From the NCBI GenBank assembly GCA_018716295.1, contig DVKC01000032.1, positions 62,001 through 126,000 of the forward strand: a stretch of 64,000 bases of DNA, written 5' to 3'. The notes under the pieces were generated by a model. The model did no database searches. It saw only the letters and a list, made by a program, of their open reading frames with translations, and was not told where the DNA came from. Source of the stretch: Candidatus Avimuribaculum pullicola. Its GTDB lineage: Bacteria > Bacteroidota > Bacteroidia > Bacteroidales > Muribaculaceae. The position numbers and the translations under genes were made by a program. Shown piece by piece: positions 15,836 through 23,335 of the stretch (its first letter is position 1; the number at the start of each line of letters is the position of its first letter).

Positions 15836-18800
15836 ATGAGAATTTTAGCAATCAACACAATCATGGCATTGCTACTCGTCGCGACTTCGGTATTCAAAGT
15901 CGCAGCCGACGATGGCGTGCCTAATTTCAATTATCCACAAACCGTGATAAAAGACGCCAACAAATCACTCAACAAAGCTTTGAAAAAAGGCAACCATGCC
16001 GACGTAATAAAATACCTCATACAAAGCACAATCGCCGAAGCCCAAATTTCGAGCGACAACATACCTGGCATATTGCAAAAAATCGATAGCGTGGCAGCCT
16101 TAGAAACCGACTCGGCTGCCATTGCCACAATGCACTACTTGAAAGCCGTGGTGTATAGCTCGTATTTTTCAAACAACGCCTACGCCATCTCGCAGCGCAA
16201 ACCCACTGACGGCACGAGTGCCGCCGACATGAGCGAGTGGTGCAAAGACGACTTCATCACAGCTATCACCGAGAGCCTCACACAGTCGCTCTCCTACAGC
16301 AATGCACTGTGGAACACGCCTATCGATGAGTATGTCGAAACCGACAAGCTGTCGGCCGCAATTTACCCAACGATGCTCGACATGGTGACGTACCGCGGAA
16401 TCGACCTGTTAGACCAAGTGATTGCTTACCGCGGCACTTCGGCACGCAGCAACGCCACCAAGCGAGCCAAGCAACTTGAGCATGATGCCTTGCAAATGCT
16501 CATCGACAGGCACAGCGGAAATGCCGCGCCCTATATCGCAGCATCGCTCGAACGCATCAGCAATGGTAAGCCGCAAGAAATAAGGGAAACGTCACGGTCG
16601 CTCTACGAAGAATACAAAAACGACGAGTTTTGCTACCCTGCGCTTGAAACCTACCTCAACCTCATCGATGACGACAAGCAACGTTACAGCTTGCTCAACG
16701 AGTACCTGCAACAATTTCCCGGCTCGCCTTTCGCACCCGATGCCCGCAACTACATTGCCCGACTGTCGCAAAAGCAAGTGCAACTGCATTACAGCAGCAC
16801 TTTCACATCGGCCGACACTGTTACTGTCAAGGTCGAGAGCCGCAATGTCAATTCGTGCCGCATACTCGTGTACCAAGTGCCCGACAATGCCAACGTAAAC
16901 AGCAAGCTCGTCGCCAACCGCTCGTCGCTGCAACTCGTGGCCGAAACCATCGCTACTATGGAGGGCGAAACACCGTTTGCCGACACAACGGCAGTAACGA
17001 TGAAGCCGCTGCCTTACGGGCGTTACATCGTCGTCCCCGACTATGACGGCATACTCGCCGCCCCAGCCAACATTTACCCACAAGAGTTCCGCGTGAGCGA
17101 CATATCGCTGTTTCACACCAAGAGCAGCAACGGCGTGAAAGTATTCGCCGTGAACACTGTCACTGGCGAGCCGATAGAAGGCGTGTACATCAACCGCGTT
17201 ACGCGCAACGACATAGCGCAAACAAGCCGCATTGCCGCCAACCGCACCAATGCCGACGGTTACGCCCTGATAAAGCATGGCGACAGCCGACTGCAAGAAC
17301 GTGTCGCTCCTGCCAAGGGCAACGACCGCTATGGAATGCCCGCCTACGTGAGCGAATTCAACCTTTATGAACCCGAACCCGCCAACATCGAGGTACTCAC
17401 CGACCTCGGAGTGTACCACCCGGGCGACACAGTGCGCTTCGTCGCCATCTGCTACAATATCGACCGTAACGGCAAGCGCATCGAAAGCAACTTGCCAGTC
17501 ACAGCCACATTATACGACACGAATTACGACGAATTGGCATCCGACTCGCTTGTCACCGACGAGTTTGGTCGCGTGAGCGGGGCTTTTGTCATTCCCACCG
17601 ACCGCATGAACGGACGGTTCAACATCACCATCGACAGCCACAATGCGAGTGGCATTGCCAACTTCCCCGTAAGCGAATACAAGGCACCGACGTTCACCGT
17701 GCTGTTCGACGGCGACCAGCATAGTTACGCCCAAGGCACTGATATCACGCTCACTGGCCGTGCCGAGTATTTCACGGGCATTCCAGTGGCTGGTGCGCAA
17801 GTAGCCATCAACCTCGGCTACCAATCGTGGAACTGGTGGTATCGCTTCATAGGCAGCAATTCCACACACATCGACCAATTCACAACCACGACCGATAGCA
17901 ATGGGCAATTTACAATAACCATTCCCGACAGCCTGCTACACAGCGACGACCTGCCACAACGTGTGCAATTCAGCATCGAAGCTGCAATCACCGATGTCGC
18001 TGGCGAAACCCAATCGGCATCCAAACTCTTCTGGCTCGGAAACACACGCACCATCGAAATGACTGGTGGCAATTACACATTCGAGGTCAGCAACGGCTCG
18101 ACACGATTACCCATCAACGTCCGCAGCTCGAATGCAGCCGACACATTGCTCACATGCAACTATGCCCTGACAGGAAAAGCCACGGCAAATGGGCAATTCA
18201 CCTCGACCAAGCCCGTAATCGACTTCAGCTCGCTCCCATCGGGACAATACGACCTGAAAGTGACTATCGACGGCGACACAGCCACACAACCGCTCGAAAC
18301 CGAAATCATCATATACCGCCAGACCGACAACGTGCCTCCCATCGCATCGCCACTGTGGATTCCCGACGGACAGCTATCGATAAGCGACAGCAACGAGGCT
18401 TCAATGCTGATAGGTAACTCCTGCGACACCGCCCACATCTATTGCATCGCCGCCTCGGCCAAAGGCATCGTGAAAGAATCGTGGCTGAAATATGGCAAGG
18501 GTATGCACCGCTTCACCATCGACATACCACAAGCCGAAGACGAATACATCGACATCACGTTCATCACCATCAACAACAAGGTTGCATACACATGGAACCA
18601 TCGCTTCGAGTCGGTGATGCACCGCGACACATTGCGCATCATGCCCATCGCATTCCGCGACAACTTGACTCCCGGAATGCCCGAAACGTGGACATTCAAA
18701 CTCGTCAACCAAGACGGGCAACTGCGCCACGGTGCCTTAATTTGTGATATGTATGACAAAGCTCTCGACATGATAGCCGCGCACGAGTGGAACTTCGCCC

Positions 18801-21388
18801 CCACATACAGGCAAGGGATGCTGTTCGGGTACAACACACCTTACATCTTCCCAATCGGTATTTACACAAACATCAGTCCCAAATACGAAAAAACGACTGG
18901 TACTCAGCTACCCGACCTTGACTTCTATGGGCGCAACTATGCCGGACGCATCTACATTAGGGGGGCGGCAAGCAGCCGACTGATGGCGACCAAAGCAGCT
19001 CCTCAACTCGATGCCGGCGGAATTACGACAAACGAAGTCTTCGCCATGGCCGAAGAAGTAGCATCGACCGATGAGCTACAGCAAGTGGTCGTTGTCGAAA
19101 ACCATGCTGATGGCGGCGACACGGCTCTTGACAACGTGCAGTTGCGCACTGCCAATGTGCAAAACGCGCTGTGGCGGCCATCGCTCATGACCGACGACGA
19201 GGGCAACGTGTCGGTGACATTCCAATCGCCGCTGTTCAACACCACGTGGCTCTTCAAGGCTATTGCCTACACCCACGACTTGCACACAGCATCAATAGTG
19301 CGCGAGGTTGTCACACGCAAGCCCATAATGGTGCGGGCATCGTTGCCACGCTTCGTGCGCAACGGCGACGCTGCAACCCTGTCATCAATGCTCATGAACG
19401 CCACCGACTCTGCCCAATCTTGCACTGCCGTAGTTGAACTATTCGACATTGCAACCGGCGACATTTTCATGTCACAACAATTCTCTGCCACACTCGAAGC
19501 CAAAGGCTCAACTGCACTCGATATCCAGTGGACAGTACCTGCCGACATCTCACTCGTGGGATACCGCGTGAAAGCTGCCACTGCCGAGTTTGGCGACGGC
19601 GAGCAACACTTGTTGCCAATTTTGCCATCTGCATCGCCAGTAATCGAAACATCGCCATTTTATTTGTACGACAACATGACCTACGAGTTGTCAACCGACG
19701 ACAAGGAACAACTGGGCGGGCGCATCGTGCTTGAGTTCTGCAACAATCCAGTGTGGTACTGCGTGACAGCACTGCCATCAATCATGCAAGACGACTACAC
19801 CACTGCCAGCGGGCTGGCACACTCCATTTATGCCATAGCCGTAGCACAAGGCATTGCCAACGGCAACCCGCAGATACAGCCAGCCATCGACCAATGGCTG
19901 GCAAACGAAAGCGACTCAACTCTCGTTTCCAATCTTGCCAAGAATGGCGACCTGAAAATCGGGACTTTGCTCGCTTCGCCGTGGCTTAACGAGGCCGAGC
20001 GACAGACGGCACGTATGCAATCAATAGGTATGCTGTTCGATTCAACAGCAGTGTCTGCCGAAATGCAGGAAATAATCACCAAGTTGCGCGAATTGCAAAT
20101 GGGCGATGGCGGTTGGACATGGTTCCGCTATAGCGGTTGCACATCTTCACAATACGTCACCATGCAAGTGCTGCAACTGATAGGTGAAGTGCAGCACCTT
20201 GGCTTCATGACTGATAATATCGACATCAACGCCATGACAGCAAAAGCTGTTGCTTACCTCGACTTCTGTGCCACCGAAGATTATTCTCGCCTTAAGGACA
20301 AATCAGATTTGTCGAGCTTCTATGGCTACGCCTACGTGCGTTCATTGTTCCCCAGCATTGATTTCACTGGCAATGCACAAAATGTATTCAAAGCCACTCT
20401 CAAGTGCATGAAATCTCGATGGGACGCAGCAACAGGGCTCAGCGACAAGGCTTGGTGCGCAATGACACTCTTCCGCAACGGCGAAAAAAAGACAGCCAGC
20501 AAAATAATGGAATCAGTACTCCAATACGCCATACCCAGCCACAACGGGTTGTATTGGGACAACTTCAAGAATGGCAGCGACCGCAATGCCGGGCGTGTAG
20601 CAGTCACAGCCACCCTGCTGCAAGCATTTGGCGAAATATGCGCCAGCGACACCGAAACCATCGATTCCATACGCCAATGGCTGTTGCTGCAAAAACAATC
20701 GACCGACTGGGGCAATTCAAGCCTCGCTGCCGATGCCGTATATGCAATATTGTCAACTGGCAGCCAATGGCTCGACACACAAGCCGACCCCGACATAACA
20801 CTTAACGGCAAACCGATGGAATACGATCCAACCGACATGCTCACAGGATATTTCCGCAAGTCTATCGAACCCGCCGATGGGAAACTCGACCTGTACATTG
20901 ACCGCCGTAATGCAGCATCGCCAGCCTGGGGTGCCGTTTACTTCCAGTACAGCGCAAAAATGGACGGCATCAAGGCGGCCAAAATCGATGACCTTTCAAT
21001 CGAGAAACAACTATGCCGTTTCGATGGCGACCAGCTCGACAGCAAAGCTTCACTTGCAGTCGGCGACAAAGTCATTGTAAAACTCGTCATAAAGAATGCT
21101 CGCGACTTGCAGTTTGTCACAATCAACGACGAACGTGCAGCATGCTGCGAACCGACCGACCAACTTTCGGGCTATCGTTTCGCCGATGGACTGGGATATT
21201 ACCTTGAGATAAAAGATAGTGCCACAAAACTCTTCTTCAACTACCTGCCCAAAGGCACACACGTCATTACCTACGAAATGACAATCACCTCCACAGGTAG
21301 CTACAATATGGGCATAGCCACTATCCAAAGCCAATATGCGCCACAAATCACCGCTCACTCTTCAGGCTCAATCACCACAGTGAAGTAA
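15836..21388 (+). CDS. Alpha-2-macroglobulin family protein lacking the thioester motif
   Basis: An 1850-residue periplasmic or surface protein with a signal peptide (1-24). The middle holds macroglobulin MG domains ('DLGVYHPGDTVRFVAICYNIDRNGKRI' is the typical MG2-type 'Y.PGD.V' segment). The A2M core follows ('LMTDDEGNVSVTFQSPLFNTTWLFKAIAYTHDLHTASI' and 'MVRASLPRFVRNGDAATLSSMLMN'). The C-terminal alpha-barrel includes 'QMGDGGWTWFRYSGCTSSQYVTMQVLQLIGEV'. The CxEQ thioester expected in trapping macroglobulins is absent; the region reads 'NNPVWYCVTALPSIMQDDYTTASGLAHSIYAIA'. Such proteins are thought to inhibit proteases that reach the envelope. It follows the ECF operon and may be in its regulon. 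Confidence 0.88.
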   Translation: MRILAINTIMALLLVATSVFKVAADDGVPNFNYPQTVIKDANKSLNKALKKGNHADVIKYLIQSTIAEAQISSDNIPGILQKIDSVAALETDSAAIATMHYLKAVVYSSYFSNNAYAISQRKPTDGTSAADMSEWCKDDFITAITESLTQSLSYSNALWNTPIDEYVETDKLSAAIYPTMLDMVTYRGIDLLDQVIAYRGTSARSNATKRAKQLEHDALQMLIDRHSGNAAPYIAASLERISNGKPQEIRETSRSLYEEYKNDEFCYPALETYLNLIDDDKQRYSLLNEYLQQFPGSPFAPDARNYIARLSQKQVQLHYSSTFTSADTVTVKVESRNVNSCRILVYQVPDNANVNSKLVANRSSLQLVAETIATMEGETPFADTTAVTMKPLPYGRYIVVPDYDGILAAPANIYPQEFRVSDISLFHTKSSNGVKVFAVNTVTGEPIEGVYINRVTRNDIAQTSRIAANRTNADGYALIKHGDSRLQERVAPAKGNDRYGMPAYVSEFNLYEPEPANIEVLTDLGVYHPGDTVRFVAICYNIDRNGKRIESNLPVTATLYDTNYDELASDSLVTDEFGRVSGAFVIPTDRMNGRFNITIDSHNASGIANFPVSEYKAPTFTVLFDGDQHSYAQGTDITLTGRAEYFTGIPVAGAQVAINLGYQSWNWWYRFIGSNSTHIDQFTTTTDSNGQFTITIPDSLLHSDDLPQRVQFSIEAAITDVAGETQSASKLFWLGNTRTIEMTGGNYTFEVSNGSTRLPINVRSSNAADTLLTCNYALTGKATANGQFTSTKPVIDFSSLPSGQYDLKVTIDGDTATQPLETEIIIYRQTDNVPPIASPLWIPDGQLSISDSNEASMLIGNSCDTAHIYCIAASAKGIVKESWLKYGKGMHRFTIDIPQAEDEYIDITFITINNKVAYTWNHRFESVMHRDTLRIMPIAFRDNLTPGMPETWTFKLVNQDGQLRHGALICDMYDKALDMIAAHEWNFAPTYRQGMLFGYNTPYIFPIGIYTNISPKYEKTTGTQLPDLDFYGRNYAGRIYIRGAASSRLMATKAAPQLDAGGITTNEVFAMAEEVASTDELQQVVVVENHADGGDTALDNVQLRTANVQNALWRPSLMTDDEGNVSVTFQSPLFNTTWLFKAIAYTHDLHTASIVREVVTRKPIMVRASLPRFVRNGDAATLSSMLMNATDSAQSCTAVVELFDIATGDIFMSQQFSATLEAKGSTALDIQWTVPADISLVGYRVKAATAEFGDGEQHLLPILPSASPVIETSPFYLYDNMTYELSTDDKEQLGGRIVLEFCNNPVWYCVTALPSIMQDDYTTASGLAHSIYAIAVAQGIANGNPQIQPAIDQWLANESDSTLVSNLAKNGDLKIGTLLASPWLNEAERQTARMQSIGMLFDSTAVSAEMQEIITKLRELQMGDGGWTWFRYSGCTSSQYVTMQVLQLIGEVQHLGFMTDNIDINAMTAKAVAYLDFCATEDYSRLKDKSDLSSFYGYAYVRSLFPSIDFTGNAQNVFKATLKCMKSRWDAATGLSDKAWCAMTLFRNGEKKTASKIMESVLQYAIPSHNGLYWDNFKNGSDRNAGRVAVTATLLQAFGEICASDTETIDSIRQWLLLQKQSTDWGNSSLAADAVYAILSTGSQWLDTQADPDITLNGKPMEYDPTDMLTGYFRKSIEPADGKLDLYIDRRNAASPAWGAVYFQYSAKMDGIKAAKIDDLSIEKQLCRFDGDQLDSKASLAVGDKVIVKLVIKNARDLQFVTINDERAACCEPTDQLSGYRFADGLGYYLEIKDSATKLFFNYLPKGTHVITYEMTITSTGSYNMGIATIQSQYAPQITAHSSGSITTVK

Positions 21389-21410
21389 TTCCCGCCATAT
21401 CCCACCCAAC

Positions 21411-21454
21411 AAGATGGTGTGCCGCAACCAAAGCAGCACACCATCTTTGTTTAT
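21411..21454 (+). terminator. Terminator after the alpha-2-macroglobulin gene
   Basis: Perfect 12-bp stem AAGATGGTGTGC / GCACACCATCTT (21411-21422 with 21436-21447), then TTGTTTAT. Confidence 0.75.
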
Positions 21455-21478
21455 AACCCCAATCTGTATAAAAAGCCT

Positions 21479-21816
21479 TTAACCCAAATCGATTATTAGG
21501 TAATCATAGCGGCAGAACGTTGTAGCGATATTGTGGTTCTATTTGTTAATGCAGTTTCATGCCTCGGAGAGGCTGCACCCGCGAGTGGAGTGAGCGATAG
21601 CGAACTAACCTGCGGTAGCGTCCCCCCTCTTGCGCAACGTCTTCAGGGATGACGCACTCGGGTGGTTACAAAGTACGGCATCTCCGAAGCCGCTTAGTGT
21701 ATATATCAGTCTTTCCGCTGGTTTCGTTCACTATCGTTCACTCCACCAGCCAGTTAAGCATAGTTTTGCCTCTCCGTGGCAAATTATCTGTGTTTCTAAT
21801 GACTGATTTGGGTTTA
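21479..21816. repeat. Repeat R2 arms enclosing repeat R1 (copy 1)
   Basis: This gene-free stretch is built of two nested repeats. The outer arms are AACCCAAATCGATTATTAG (21481-21499) and CTAATGACTGATTTGGGTTT (21798-21815), which pair as an imperfect inverted repeat of family R2. Inside lies R1 copy 1 (about 21555-21785). It has the hairpin GCCTCGGAGAGGC (21561-21573) and GTGGAGTGAGCGATAGCGAA (21585-21604), then an inverted version GTTCACTATCGTTCACTCCA (21726-21745), with the module CGGCATCTCCGAAGCCGCTT (21676-21695) between them. I see no convincing protein; short open frames here are not conserved between copies. Confidence 0.75.
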
Positions 21817-23150
21817 TTACTGGTGCGATAAAATCGCACAGGTTTAAATGTCATCAAATAAAGTGCGTTCTTTGACATTTTGGTTTGAAATGATTGAATC
21901 GTCCTGTTTGGTTATCAAGGTTCGCAGGTCAGTCCTTTCCATGGCGGAGATACGGATCAAAGTTGCCACCTCGGTGATTGAATAAGGGCTTTTGTAATCG
22001 GCTTTTATTCTTGCCACCGTAAGGTAGGCTATAATCGCTGCCCAGAGGTGTACTTTGACCGCGTTTTCCGAATACCCCCAAAGGGCTTTCACGGTGATGT
22101 TCTGCTTTATCCACTTGAAGTAGACCTCTATGTCCCATCGGTGGCGGTACAGGGCGGATATTTCCGTGGCACCGACCTCGAAGTTGTTGGATATAAGGTC
22201 TATAATATCGTCATTATCCGAGTCGTACACGCGTATAAAACGCATATTGTCGGGATAAAGCCTACTTGACTTGTAGCCGGTAAGCCTGATATGCGAGTCC
22301 TCCAATATTCGTGATTTCGAATCCGTGATTTCCATCTGTTTGATGGTGGCGAATCTCATGTTCCCATTGGGTCGGGATACCCAGAACGACTTGGCCTGAT
22401 GAAACATGAAGAGGGCCTTGAAATCCACATACGCCTTATCCATGACATAAAACGCATATGGTTCAGGAGAGAGCCGGTCAAGCTCGTTGCTGTCATGCCA
22501 TTTGCCGTCCGTGATGTGGATATTGGCAGGTATGCTTCATCTCAGGTCGAGCAGCGTATGCATCTTGATCGCGCCCTTGCCGTATTTCCCCAAAGCCCAT
22601 GCCGCGAGCTTTATGCTGGTCGATATGGTCGTGGAATCCAAGGCATAAATCACGTTGTCCATAGTTATGTCGGACAGCTTGGTATTTGAGTACAAGGTCC
22701 TTACCTGTTCCATGAGCAAGCATCCCAAGCCCTCGAAAATGCGGTAATCCCTGTTCTCGTTGGCACGGGACAAGGATGTATGGCTCACGCTCTTACGGAA
22801 GCCTAGATGATAGAGCATCCTGGAATGGGCCTCAAGGCACAGGCAGATGTCCCTGAGCGAATCGCACCCCGTCAGCTGCCCGAAAAGCAAATGCAGGAGA
22901 TGGTTATAGCTGTTCAGGTTCTTGGTGTGCCAATCACCTTTGTACCGCTTTACTATCTTATCGAACTGGTAACGCGGGATAAAATCCATGACTTGGGAAA
23001 ATACAAACTTACCTTGATTCATAATCCTGATGCTTTTGCAGAACAACAGGACTAATAAATCATTTTCAAATCAAAAAATCAAAGAACGACTGTAATTGAT
23101 TATATATTAATAGTTTAATAATAGCGGATTGATTTTTATCGCACCACTAA
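21817..23150. mobile_element. IS4-type insertion sequence with intact ends
   Basis: About 1334 bp. The inverted ends are TTACTGGTGCGATAAAA at 21817 and TTAGTGGTGCGATAAAA read inward from 23150 (one mismatch in 17). It is flanked by a direct repeat of 13 bp with one mismatch (TGATTTGGGTTTA / TAATTTGGGTTTA; 11 bp exact), a target duplication of the size usual for IS4-family elements. It landed inside the R2 repeat. It carries one transposase gene, which is interrupted by a stop codon. Confidence 0.85.
21844..23022 (-). pseudogene. IS4-family transposase with one in-frame TGA
   Basis: The two halves lie in the same frame. Residues 1-161 have the N-terminal DUF4372-like domain ('MNQGKFVFSQVMDFIPRYQFDK') and the first catalytic Asp in 'ALDSTTI'. 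The remainder holds the second Asp in 'VMDKAYVDF' and the Y-(2)-R-(3)-E-(6)-K signature in 'YRHRWDIEVYFKWIK'. They are separated by TGA at 22539-22537, where the family context 'LLDLR-SIPANIH' suggests a Gly (GGA). A single G-to-T change explains it. There is no frameshift and no deletion, and the rest of the gene is intact, so the inactivation appears recent. The start at 23022 is the Met that opens the DUF4372 pattern; a further Met lies eight codons upstream. Confidence 0.88.
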
Positions 23151-23215
23151 TAATTTGGGTTTAATAATCACTTTTTGTGGTCTAATGACCATCTGGGGAT
23201 TAAAACAACTTTATT
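23151..23215 (+). repeat. Repeat R2, copy A (right of the IS)
   Basis: Contains TAATCACTTTTTGTGGTCTA and the small hairpin GGTC-TAAT-GACC, then GGGGATTAAAAC. It is near-identical in its core to copies at 52059 and 62485. It lies about 130 bp before the helicase gene and was split from its left part by the IS. Confidence 0.7.
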
Positions 23216-23291
23216 CATGCGTATAACAGCAAAAAAATCAAAACAGTTTTTAAATTATACCAAATAAAATTTCCATTACGCAACTTCATAG

Positions 23292-23299
23292 TAATTTTG
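23292..23299 (+). promoter_or_regulatory. -7 box for the helicase gene
   Basis: TAATTTTG 36 bp before the ATG at 23336; the surroundings are very AT-rich, so chance matches are likelier here. Confidence 0.35.
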
Positions 23300-23335
23300 A
23301 AAATTACAGCATTAAAATAGTAAATTGCTATAGAT

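Noticed and set aside
21649-21831. Short open frames inside the R1 copies (for example 'VYISVFPL' and 'VYIFAFQL' type peptides)
   Set aside because: The similarity follows the DNA repeat, the frames differ in length and end, and there is no ribosome-binding or promoter signal.
22443-22537. A frameshift between the two transposase halves
   Set aside because: The two halves are 603 bases apart start to start, a multiple of three; a single TGA accounts for the break.
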